From: Zygnema cylindricum | Lineage: Eukaryota > Streptophyta > Zygnematophyceae > Zygnematales > Zygnemataceae | NCBI GenBank assembly: GCA_037447655.1 | Contig: JBBHKE010002397.1 | Location: forward strand, 318,960-382,959 | DNA: 64,000 nucleotides | Direction of reading: 5' to 3' | Shown here: in pieces, positions 42,417 to 52,990 of the stretch | Position numbering within the stretch: position 1 is the first letter of the stretch | How the letters are laid out: the number at the start of each line of letters is the position of its first letter | The notes under the pieces: model-generated | Databases searched by the model: none | What the model was told of the DNA's origin: nothing | What the model saw: only the letters and a program-made list of their open reading frames with translations | Made by a program: the position numbers and the translations under genes

Positions 42417-43267
42417 ACAGTGGAATTTTCATGAGAATAGACGAACGAATTATATATTATTGTATATTCGCACGTTATATTGATATCATGCGATACGCAC
42501 ACGTATACATTAAATGCTCGCAATCTAAACCATAAGGTACAAATTATACGGTTGTACTGTAACAAACGTCGTGTAAACTTTGTCGTATTGAGAACAGGTG
42601 TTGGTGGTAGATTGGTAGCAGACCATGACACAACTGTGATGGTTTGTCGCCAATTTTCGTCGCCGTCAAACAGTATCGCAGCGGATCGCACACTCAAATA
42701 AAAGTACAGTTGGCCCAGTCGCAAACTGTCGCACGGCTAGCCATTAGCCACGTAGTCAAATTTTCGTCAGTACCCGAGTGTTTTGGAGACATGTGTGGAA
42801 TTGCGGCCGCCGTAAAACAGAATATATTTTGGTCTGTATTTTCCCACGAAGCTGGATTCCTAGCAGCAGGGGTTCAGTGTCCCGTCGATCCGAACGGATA
42901 CCTCCGTACAGTATGATTTCATTCTCCAATAGCGACGAGGCGTACCGACTAAAGGAGCGTGACACGGCAAGAAAAGGCCAAAAGAGGAATGTTCCAAAGG
43001 CTGCCACGCAGCGAGGAGGCCCCGCAAAAACTGACTTCTGATCGGCATGTCAGAACTATTTACACGAACACGAATAACGAATATGCGAAATACAGGGTCC
43101 ACGCTGCAGACGACATAACAAGAAATTAGTACATGTGCAGTGAATGCAGTAAAGCGTTCCGTAATTCCGACGTGCACCTTGTACCCACCGGTAATGTCCA
43201 CCCTAGGCCCGTTGCATAACGCTTCGGATCGCCTGGCGATACATCCAGATACGGTGTACGGAAAGCG
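42417..43267. other. Unassigned, locally GC-richer DNA
   Basis: Open frames of up to 139 codons occur on the minus strand, but none shows a family motif or splice support. Possibly an old transposon interior. Confidence 0.35.
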
Positions 43268-43497
43268 CAGAGCTCGCAAAAGTAAAAAATTTACATAACC
43301 GAAACCGACAGTTTTTTTTTTTCAAAATCTGAGTAACCGACACCCGACTGAGTTATGTCACGCTCCAAAATTGTTAACCGTTAACCGACCGGCGTTTACG
43401 AAAATAAAAGTTAACCGAAACTCGATTTCTCACGACTAACCGTGCTCGCCCATAACCGAAAAAGTACAAAATTAACTAATGTACAACGTATGAATAA

Positions 43498-44214
43498 GGG
43501 TGAAGTTCCATTAGGACATTCTGTAATTGTACGGCCAACATTACAGAATGCTACAATTTGAACGAAGTTCAATTGCGCAGAGCCTGTAATCCACGTGTTA
43601 GTATAAGTGTGGTGCCACGTCGCTAAATATTTGAAATTCAAAATCGTCAAAGATTCTTACACCGACCAAAAATCTTCATTTGCGTACCATGTACGTGCGT
43701 ACCAGGTCATCGTTCAACACAACTTTTGTCCTCTTTGCAGACGCCTTGTCAGATACCACTGCATTTATTTATGGTTTTGTTTTTACACGTGAAGAATGAG
43801 CGCTGCCAGAAATAATGTGACGACTAGGAGCTAACAAAAAAAGCGTGACAAAAGTGCGTTACGAAATTTCATTTGCATTTTCAGTTGGATTTCTGAAAGC
43901 GTATATCGTGTGAGAAATTTTTTTATTTCCATTGGTTGCCATCTTGACACGTATGCTCATTATCCAACGTGTCGCGGCTCAATTTTTTCTGTAATTGAGG
44001 TACAGTACTTCACCAATTACATAAACTTTCGAAGCGAATGCTTCGCGAAAAAATATCTAACGGTCATTGTTAACTCCCAGACTTTTGGAGAATATTGGCA
44101 AGATTCTCTGTAATGTTGTTTTCCGGATAAAAACAAAATACTAAGTACGGCGCAGTACGGATCGGTCCGAATTTCTGTAAACAACCTCACTTTTCGTCTA
44201 ATGGAACTTCACCC
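43498..44214. mobile_element. PIF/Harbinger-like element F1 (TAA duplication)
   Basis: Ends GGGTGAAGTTCCATTAG and CTAATGGAACTTCACCC, TAA at 43495-43497 and 44215-44217. Inner sequence CCTCACTTTTCGTCTAATGG matches F2 and F3. Non-coding. Confidence 0.85.
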
Positions 44215-44298
44215 TAAGTCAATAATTACGATTTGTCGCGTTCCATAAGATTTGCGAAATGAATAGTGTTTACTAACGTGTCAGATTTGCGACGCTTA

Positions 44299-45005
44299 GG
44301 GCGTGTCCCCATGTAATCGATATTTTGAAACGTTATTTTGGAATTTAGCGCTGATTTTACGGTGTACTTTTCAAAGTGTGCCTATATCAATCGTTATTTG
44401 CGCGTTCATTATTTTGAATATGTGGCAGTTGTACACGTCGCCAATACTTGCGAAACCTGTAGACGCCAACAAACTGCTGACATTAATACACGCCAACGAT
44501 CTCGGAACAAACTGCGGACATTTGTACGCCGCAAAGAGCTCCTGACATGCTGGGACAATTGTCGACGCCAACTTTCATTTGTTGACGCCCACACGTGAAC
44601 GACATAAGCAATCGCCTACGTCTACAAAATGACATTTGTAGACGCCCACAAGTGGACAACATAAGCAAACGGACAAACATCTTTTTTTCGTGTATTCTCC
44701 CAACTGCAAAAATACCAATGAAAACTTTTGACGCGTGCAACCCAGGCTTTCTATTCGTCAATAGGGTGGTATTTTGATTAAAAGCAGGTCGCGATTTGAT
44801 TTCAGTGCAAGTGTGAAGATGAGCTGGAAGGGGGTCGCGATGATAATACTGCCAAATCGCCGTACCTTTCAAGTTCCAAGATGACGCAAAATGTATTTGA
44901 GTTTTTGCCCATTTTTCGTACGGCGTAATATTTTCAAATAGGAAGTCCCATTTTTTGTGTAAACGACGGAAGAAAACCCTTACTTGAACACATGGGGACA
45001 GGCCC
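44299..45005. mobile_element. PIF/Harbinger-like element C3 (TTA duplication)
   Basis: Ends GGGCGTGTCCCCATGT and ACATGGGGACAGGCCC (reading across), with TTA at 44296-44298 and 45006-45008. About 220 bp at one end is 85-90% similar to C1 and keeps the same open frame. The interior has many GTAGACGCC motifs. Confidence 0.83.
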
Positions 45006-45047
45006 TTAGTCACGTGCCCTAAGATTTGCGAAATTAATAGTGTACTA

Positions 45048-45594
45048 CACCGCCAATCGCTATTAGCGTAGTGTATGCTAATTTCGTCCCACTTTTTTTT
45101 TATTTTATTCTCCATTAGCGTAGTTCATTCTATTTTTTTCTTTACTTTATTTAGGGTTAATTTTTAGTAGCGTACAAAACGGAAGTACGTCATCTTTTAA
45201 ATAGTGTGGTGTACAGTCAGAGTCATACCGTACAAAACTTAGTTTTTAAGTTAAAAAATACAATTCATTATGTTTAGTAGCCGCGGACGCATGAGAATGT
45301 GCGGTATAAAAAGGGGATCAAATCGGGTTGTCAAATATCACGTTCGCATATATTCATCCAACAACCACGTTTCGCATGTGTGAACGTACGATTTGTCCGA
45401 TTTTGTACAAATACCTATATTAGTGTAAGCATGTTTGCGACCGACATTTACTTTTTTCAAAGACCCAAATTATAATTATTTAACAATTAGAATGTATGTT
45501 TTTTTTCAAAATTTTCAAATTCTTAATTAGGGTCAACCACGGTAATTATTCATATACGCTAAAGAAACTTCTACGTTAATAGCGATTGGCAGTG
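45048..45594. mobile_element. Family B element inside hAT D3
   Basis: About 547 bp, inverted relative to 9973-10522, ends CACCGCCAATCGCTATTAGC and GTTAATAGCGATTGGCAGTG, TA on both sides. Confidence 0.82.
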
Positions 45595-45935
45595 TAGCGT
45601 GTTAGATTTGCGACGCTTTGTCGAGTTCCCTAAGATTTGCGAAATGAATAGTGTTACTACCGTGTCAGATTTGCGACGGTAATCATGATGTCACGGACTT
45701 CCATGATACCAAAGAGTACAAAGTACAATAATGTTGGATTGTATGGACAGTACAAATTTTTGATTTTTTTTGGGTTTTTGGTTGACCGACCATAACCGAC
45801 CGTTTTTTTTTCTGGTGAATCAACCGACCGCAACCTCCCGACCCTCAAAATTTCGGAACCGAATCCATTCCGGATCTGGCGCGGGCGGTCGGTTAACGGT
45901 CAGTCACGGTTTCGGTTGACCGTTTGCGACCTCTG

Positions 45936-46560
45936 ATGTACACCAGCCAGACAATGCGATGCATTTTGATGTGCACGATGGTATGTACCGCTCGTTTTAC
46001 CGCCGTACTGATAACATTTGCTACAAACTACAAAGTGAATCGCTATTAGTCTAATGCTGTATATAGAATATTTTAGTAAAGAAACAATTCTGTGTTGTCA
46101 ACTCTATTTTGGATGAAAAGACCAGAAGCCAACAAAAACATTAACGCTAATCAACACACAATTGCATTAGGGAACAAAATTATGATCGGCTCTGGTTTCT
46201 CAATTTTCCTAAATATTTCTGACACGTCCTGTGTGTCGAAAACATCCATCCTTTAACGGCGACGAATGTACGATTTTCATATTCAGTCTGGTTTACGATT
46301 CTGATGCACACGTCAGGATTTTAATCGAGAAAAATGATACGCTTGGATTCGATTTGGCTCCGAAGTCATTTCGTCATTAAACCCAATTATGACAAAACAT
46401 ACATTTCGCTTAGGCATTTCAATCCTGAATCTGATCATGTGCTTCGCAACCTTTGTTTCCAAAACCTTTAAAGTTTAAAATAAATTACGTATTATACGCC
46501 CGCTTTGCCGCTTTGCGCACTATTTTTCCCCTTTTGTACGCAAATACTTAGTAGAACACC
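45936..46560. other. Intergenic; contains dispersed repeat R1 (46190-46480)
   Basis: R1 shares CTGACACGTC..GTGTCGAAAACAT..CATCCTTTA and ATACGCTTGGATTCGATTTG with 62470-62835. A degraded ATCGCTATTAG end lies at 46030. No coding signal. Confidence 0.5.
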
Positions 46561-47225
46561 TCCCTTCTAAACACGTTTAAAAGCTTTTTAGTTGATGTAG
46601 CAGATTAACCCCCGTTGATATTGTTCCCCCTTTTATAACTATGGTTCTATGCAATTTGATTCATGACCACTTTGCGTGAACTCCATGCAAATTTGGAAGA
46701 TCCACCATATGCTACGTGCTATAAAATAGAGATGAGACATGCCGCTATAGCATCAAAATTAAAAAGGTAAATCAAAGCTCAATCAACAATGGAGGCGGAG
46801 TACTCGGAAATCCCTTATTTAAGAGCTCAAATTCATGCAAACTGGTGATCAAACAGTGTGGTGCGATAGTCAGGTAGCAATTGCCATTCCATCTGATCTC
46901 AACCATTACTTCCATCTAATCCCAACCATTATTTCGAAAACAAGCACATGGACATCATGGTGCATTTTGAGAAGGAGAAAGGTTTTGCAAAAAGAATCGA
47001 TTTAAGCTATTTGCCAGATGGTGACTAATATGTTGAGTAAGTTGTTTTTTTAAAGCCTTGGTCTCTAAGTAAAGAAAGCTGTGAGGGAGGGAGAGAATGA
47101 ATAAAGTCGTGCCTGCCCCGAAGCTAAAGGTTTGTAGAGAGGCATGTGGATTGAGTGACTAAAAGAGTCGAAAGCTTTAGGAGAGTGTCGATAGTAAAGG
47201 AGCTGTTTGAGGGCAGTTTAGGCTT
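46560..47225 (+). pseudogene. Ty1/copia retrotransposon remnant, RNase H region (copy 1)
   Basis: Decayed relative of 60740-61415. The order is the same: a segment resembling VWCDNQVAIAI, a HFEKEKGF-like helix region and a KLPDGD-like segment, followed by the conserved tail AGGCATGTGGATTGAGTG. It is disrupted by stops and indels. No LTRs are identified. Confidence 0.6.
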
Positions 47226-47327
47226 TTTTTATGAAGACTAGTAAATCAACGCCCGTTACACGGGCATGTACCCTGTCCAGTTTATCATGCCCGTACTGCG
47301 GAGGCACGGCAACGTCACGTTGTGCTA

Positions 47328-48095
47328 CACCGCCAATTGCTATTAGCGTAGAAGTTTCATTAGCATATATGAATAATTACCGTGGTTTACGCTAATTAAG
47401 AATTTGAAAATTTTGAAAAAAAACATACATTCTAATTGTTTAATAATTTTAATTTGGGTCTTTGAAAAAAGTAAATGTCGGTCGCAAGCATGCTTACACT
47501 AATATAGGTATTTGTACAAAATTTGACAAATCGTACATTCACACAGTCGAAACGTGGTTGTTGGACGAATATATGCGAACATGATATTTGACAACCCGAT
47601 TTGATCCCCTTTTAAGACCGCACATTCTCATGCGTCCCCGGATACTAAACACGATGAATTGAACTTTTTCATTGAAAAAGGTATTTTTTTGTACGGTCTG
47701 ACTCTGACTGTACACCACACTATTTAAAATATGACGTACTTCCGTTTTGTACGGTACTTGGAAAATAACCCTAAATGGCGTATATAAAAATATAGAATAA
47801 GCTACACTATTGTAGAATAAAATAAAAAAAAGCGGGACCGAATTAGCGTACACTACGCTACTACACCGCCAATCGTTATTAGCGTGTAAGTTTTTTTAGC
47901 GTATACGAATAATTAGCGTGGTTTACGCTAATTGGAAATTTGGAAATTTTCGAAGAAATCGTCTATTCTAATTGAGAATTAGGGTTGTTTTTAAATAGTG
48001 TGGATAATTCTATTTGAGAATTAAAAAAAAAAAAAGCGGGACGGAATTAGCGTACACAACGCTAATAACGATTGGCGGTGTAGCGATTGGCGGTG
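47328..48095. mobile_element. Family B element with another B element in its right end
   Basis: The left end CACCGCCAATTGCTATTAGC is at 47328. The right end is split: ..CACTACGCTACTA before the nested element and GCGATTGGCGGTG after it (48083-48095), then TA. It interrupts the 50-bp minisatellite. Confidence 0.82.
47864..48080. mobile_element. Short family B MITE nested in the terminal repeat of another
   Basis: 217 bp, ends CACCGCCAATCGTTATTAGC and GCTAATAACGATTGGCGGTG, TA duplicated. It is inserted at the TA inside the host element's own terminal repeat. Confidence 0.85.
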
Positions 48096-48899
48096 TAGCG
48101 GTACGGCGGTCTGTACCGCTGACGCACGGAAACGTCACGTTGTGCCAGCCGTACGGCGATCTGTACCGATGACGCACGGCAACGTCACGTTGTGCGAACC
48201 GTACGGTGGTTTGTACCGCTGACGCACTGCAATGTCACGTTGTACTTTCGTTTTTTACGCTATTTTGTTCGGTACCTTAATTAACCTCAAAGAAAAATTA
48301 AAATCATGTATCCTATTTGAGGAAAAAAATCAAAATTTTAAGACCCCAAATTAAAGTTATTGACACTAATAAAGATTCGCGGTGTACATTGTGCCAGCGG
48401 TTTGGCGGTCTGTACACCGACGGTTGGCAATTTTATATTACGCCAGCCGTAAGGCAGTCTGTACAAGCTACATTGTGCCAGCGGTACGGTGGTCCGTACG
48501 TCGGACGCACGGCAGCGTTAAGTTGTGCCAACCGTACGTGGTTTGTACTGCGGACGGTTGGCAATGTTACATTACTACGGCGGTCTGTCCTGCGACGGCT
48601 GGCAACGTCAAATTGTGCCAACCGTACGCGGTCTGTACCGATGACGCACGGCAACGTTACAATACGCCATCCATACGGCGGTTTGAACAGCGACGGGCGG
48701 CAATGCTACATCGTGCCAGCTGTACGGCGATCCGTACTGCGGACGGACAAAAAAAAATCGAGGCAGACACAGCTCCTATATAAGGGTTTCCAGAAAGGCG
48801 AACAACGTTCTCTTATTTATATACTGATTTTTGAGTCCAAACACTCAATATGTACAATTACTGCTCTATGACGAATCAAGCTTTGACACCTGGTCCTAT

Positions 48900-49390
48900 A
48901 GTACTGTACCTGTGTATGCTTAAAAAAGTCCTATAGTACCTCCCATACGGCCAAATCCTAACAAATCTACTTGAATTGGTTCCTCGAATACACACACTAA
49001 TAAGGTAATGCAAAACCGTCAGCTTCTGTTCCTTCGGGCGATGCATTCAGCGACAAAGTGGTAAAGCATGCGACAATTCAGTCGCGTCGGCGTGGTCCCA
49101 ACAGGAAGTCAAAGACAGCCTCTGATCGTCCGATCTCGAACATCCGGCGGCAAGTGATCAGTATCCGTACAGGACCGTTCCAGTTTTGTCTTACGGCCCT
49201 GTTGTCGTCCGATTAAAATCGTGATACCGCCGATCGTGCCATTTGTCAACTGGTGAGGTGTCCTACCTTGTGATTGTCCGTACAAGATCTTTCTATTTTA
49301 ATTACATTAGAAACTGACGCGTTTAGTGGCCGTACTTCCGGCAGTGAGAATTACAAGTGTTGCTGCCATTCTAAATCTACGAATGTAAAA
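48900..49390. repeat. Dispersed repeat R2, copy 1
   Basis: The sequence from TTCCTTCGGGCGATGCATTC to AGTGTTGCTGCCATTCTAAA is present in inverted orientation at 61440-61830, about 80% similar by eye. It is non-coding and may be LTR or spacer DNA associated with the copia remnants, because the motif CAAACACTCAATRTGTACA lies beside both copies. Confidence 0.6.
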
Positions 49391-49971
49391 CACTACACAC
49401 ACATTACATGAATACATTTCATTAATATCTACTTCAATGTGCGAGTAGAAATTCTCTGAATGACAAACTCTCCAATTACACTGTCCAGAGGAAAAACAAG
49501 AAAATCAACGCATAAACAATATGCAGGAGTCAAGAAATATTCAGAATTCCCGACAGATCGACCAAACGTAACGTGTACTGTAGGCAAAAAATTCAATACA
49601 AATAAGCAAGAAAACGTAACAAGTACAACCATTTTCAACCATGATGAAAAATTCGATGCAATAACATACAATCCGGAAAAGTAAAAAACCATAGTTGTCT
49701 TATTCGTACGGATTTGGACTTTTTTCCGAAAACTACGTAGTATTCGCGAATTTTATATATTTCGTAAAATTCGTTTAAATTTCGCTGTACGGAAAAATGT
49801 ACGGAATTTAAAAAAAAGAGACGTTGCACTAATTGCGCGGCCGAAGTTTGAATTTGTTTAGAAAAGACCTATCTGAACAGGAATTTGCCATTGAAGATGC
49901 AATAGAAGCGGCCAGTAAAGATACCATTGGAACCGCCTTCGGAGCTTTCGCGGACCTCACCATAAGCATCC

Positions 49972-51903
49972 ATGCCTAGAACTCGCGGAATAGAATGGGA
50001 GCATGTTAAGGCTGCAGACGGAGGGCTACTTGGAAACAACCGAATATGTATCTGTATCTACTACAACTTTGAATATAATGGTCAAGCAACAAGGATTAGA
50101 AACCACCTTCTTGGGAATGTGAAGAGTGGAGGAATTAGAGCTTGCCATTTATGTCCGGACGAGGTGAAAGAGGAGTTTACTGCATCGGAAACTGAGAGAA
50201 CTTCTCATGGCTCTCAGAAACGTGTCATATATGATTTGGATGATCTCACCGAGTGTCCTGGTGGATCTAGCCAGAGCAGTAAGGCGCAATGTGTTCAAAC
50301 AAAAATAACAAAATTATTTCATAAGCATAACAAGAAAGAGGTAGATGTAGCATGGGCTAAGGCTTTCTTTGCCAACGGCTTGCCGTTTCGATAATTAGAT
50401 GACCCCTATTTTAAGGCAGCAATGAAGAAGACCGGGGAGATAGGGGGTTCTTACAAGTTACCTCCGCGGAATGCCATGAGAACTCGTCTCTTGGCAGAGA
50501 CAAAGGCAACGGTAAAACAAGACTTGGGGAGCTACATGGAGACGTTAGAAGCCACTGGTGCCTCGATCACATCAGATGGATGGACAGCAGTTGATGACAC
50601 GCCTCTCATTAACATTATAGCTGTCACCCCCAAGGGTGACATGTTTCTCACGGCGGAAGACACTAGTGGGCAAATTAAGGATGCTCATTATGTTTGTAAT
50701 GTGTTAGAGAAGGGAGTTCTTGCGGTAGGGGTCGAGAATGTGGTGCAAGTTGTGACAGATTTTGCCCCTGTGAACAAGGCTGTAGCCTCGCTTCTCATGA
50801 GTAAATACCCTTCGATCACCTGGACGCCATGCGCTGCCCACGTTTTGGACTTATTGTTGGAGGATTGGGGCAAGTTACCATTTATTTCAACACCTGTCCG
50901 AGAGGGAAAAGAGGTGCTGAAATTTATTACCAATCATAACATAGTTCTGCCATGTTCAACAAAATCTCTGCACTTCGGCTATTAAAACCTGGAGAGACGA
51001 GGTTTGCGACAAATTTCATCATGCTCCAAAGATTTTTACAAGTGAAGGACAGCTTGGAGTGCTTAATGTTTGATGATAGTTACAAGCAGTGGATGGGTAA
51101 GGCTGCATACAAGATCGAGGGGCTAAAGGTTAAAGGTCACATTTTGAGCCGAGCGTTTTAGACGAGAGTGACAGAGGCTGTGGCGTTTCAGAGCCGGTGG
51201 TGCGGCTAATGAGGGAGTGTGACAAAGGGGCCCCGAACGTGGGAAAGGTTTATTATGGTTTTTTTACCGTTGGTCAGTTTTTGCAGAAGTTATCCATCGA
51301 TGGAGGTGAAAGAAATTATGAAGCCCTACAGGTATTGGAAGAACTAAAGACATCGTTCATGAGCAGATGGGAGATGGCCCAAAGTCCCATGTATGCCGCC
51401 GGCTTTGTACTCGATCCCGAGTACCAAAGTGCTAACTATGGGCAGAATAAAAATGCGATAATAATGGAAGGCTTTGAGACAATGCTTGAAAAAATGTTAC
51501 CAAACGTGGAGGAGCAGACAGAGGCCCGCATTGAGCTGTCTAAATATAGAGATTTTGAGGGTGTTTTTGGAAGGGATGTCGGAAATGGTGGAAGGAGTTT
51601 GGAGGTGTCACCCCGATCTTGCAGAAGGTAGCAATTAGAATCCTCGCCCAATGCTCAGTTGCCAGCGCATGTGAGAGGAATTGGTCAACCTATGACCATA
51701 TTCACTCTAAGAAAAGAAACAGGCTCACAGCTAATACGGCCAAAGATCTGGTATGGGTCTTTAGCAATCTTAGATTGTTACAGAAGACCAGAGATATTAG
51801 TTATGAAGAGGCCATGGTAGCATGGGAGGAAAAGGAAGGGGAGGTAGGGGAAGAAGGGGAGGAGGTTTTTCTAGATGACATGTTTGACCTAGATTTGGAG
51901 TAA
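49972..51903 (+). pseudogene. hAT transposase (BED, DUF659, hAT dimerisation), broken
   Basis: DNA-cutting transposase of the hAT superfamily. 49972-50394 encodes a BED-type zinc finger region (CIYYNFEYNGQATRIRNHLL, RACHLCP). It is followed by the DUF659-like core from about 50420 (SDGWTAVDDTPLINIIAVTP) and PCAAHVLDLLLEDW. Then come RLLKPGETRFATNFIMLQRF, the region with DPEYQS, and the C-terminal dimerisation segment SACERNWSTYDHIHSKKRNR ending in an acidic tail. There is an in-frame TAA at about 50392, frame changes near 50950-50985 and near 51620, and a stop near 51161 with a further frame change before 51197. It therefore cannot be made as one protein. Confidence 0.9.
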
Positions 51904-52249
51904 AGAGATTTCCAAAAAGGAGAGATAAAGGAGAGATGTCTTGTCACTGCCTGCAACGAGATGAGATAATTTTAATGTGAAAACAAAACCATGTCCTACA
52001 AATTAATGGAAAGATGATTTTTTTGTGCTTTAATGTGAACCTGTCATTTTTCATTGTTGGTATGGTGTAACATTCGCAAGTCAATAGAAAGATGGTTTTT
52101 ATTTCCTTCCATGTGAACTTGAAGTTTTTCATTATTGACATTTTATAATAAGGTCATGTTGAATCAGCGACGATGCAGTCTGGTCGCTGGTCCCTATAGT
52201 AGTTCAGCGGTGATACGGCTTCGTCGGTGGTTCAACAACCAGCGACGAA

Positions 52250-52372
52250 GCCAGCTTGGTCGCTTGTTCGGCAGCCTGGTTGCTTGTTCAGCGCCGTGGT
52301 TGCTTGTTCAGCGCCGTGGTTGCTTGTTCAGCGCCGTGGTTGCTCGTTCAGCGTCGTGGTTGCCGCGTCGCT
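52250..52372. repeat. 20-bp minisatellite inside the hAT element
   Basis: Unit TGGTTGCTTGTTCAGCGCCG, about six copies, three of them perfect. Confidence 0.92.
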
Positions 52373-52754
52373 GGTTTTTTCACTTCACTATTTTTCTGCG
52401 TATGCTGTATCGAAAATTTGAAATGTGAAACTTTCAAAAATCAAAAAATGTACGGAAATGTAGTGGTACATCGGTAGGTACGCATTTTATAACATTTTTT
52501 TCATCGTTAAATGCGTATCGTGCGTAGTATTCGCTCCTTCGTTTCGTGCGTATTATGCGCACGGGACAACTATGTAAAAAACGATGAAAATTGACGAACG
52601 AAAGATAAAAAAGTAGATAAACGACAAGATCTTTGTAAAAAACGGACAAACGATCAAATTTTCCTTCAATAACGCGAAAACCTAATAATCAAATCGACAT
52701 GATAAACCAAAAACAAACGGGAAAAACCGGATTAAACTACAATTCAAGAATATA

Positions 52755-52990
52755 GATCTACGGTTGAACTGTTGTACCCGTTGGATTGGCACGTAAATGC
52801 CGGTTCAATAATGTGGTACGCCCACAGCAAAATAGATCGGTACGGACCCACCAGGCCTTACATCGAGCCGGTGACACAGGGGTTAGTGCGTTCACAGCTA
52901 GAATCAAAAGGTCCTGTGTTCGAACCCTGGCCGGCTCAATTTTTAAGAGTGTAACATGCCAAATCTCGGATTTCTAAGAATTGTAACAGT
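52755..52990 (+). mobile_element. tRNA-derived SINE, copy 2
   Basis: A tRNA-like core at about 52862-52936: acceptor stem GAGCCGG/CCGGCTC and a TTCGAACCC B box. The A box is weaker than in copy 1 and the anticodon loop is not canonical. Flanking homology to copy 1 covers CGTTGGATTGGCACG on the left and CATGCC..ATCTCGGATTTC on the right. Confidence 0.82.

Larger units (their letters stand above)
43268..45935. mobile_element. hAT element D3, host of three nested insertions
   Basis: Ends CAGAGCTCGCAAA and TTTGCGACCTCTG; the rest matches D1. No 8-bp duplication is seen. Inside it are F1 (43498-44214), C3 (44299-45005) and a family B element (45048-45594). The uninterrupted D1 sequence gives the empty site for F1 (GAATAAGCCAATAATTACG) and for C3. 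Confidence 0.75.
47250..48760. repeat. About 50-bp GC-rich minisatellite split by transposons
   Basis: The consensus begins GTACGGCGGTCTGTACCGCT and continues GACGCACGGCAACGTCACGT TGTGCCAGCC. One unit lies at 47292-47327, three at 48098-48245, and about eight more diverged ones at 48385-48745. Family B elements and a degraded MITE end (48250-48386) interrupt it. It is much richer in CpG than the surroundings. Confidence 0.8.
49690..52574 (+). mobile_element. hAT transposon, 2.9 kb, with perfect 8-bp duplication
   Basis: Terminal repeat CATAGTTGTC/GACAACTATG, flanked by TAAAAAAC at 49682-49689 and 52575-52582. Subterminal sequence resembles the MITE at 10944-11061. It carries a decayed transposase, a 20-bp minisatellite and, before the transposase, an open segment (about 49850-49976) of unknown origin. 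Confidence 0.92.

Noticed and set aside
44483-45115. A 210-codon minus-strand gene
   Set aside because: The frame starts in a family B element and runs through element C3, whose ends and TTA duplication are clear.
48317-48871. Genes of 184 and 133 codons on the plus strand
   Set aside because: They are translations of the 50-bp minisatellite and carry no domain signal.
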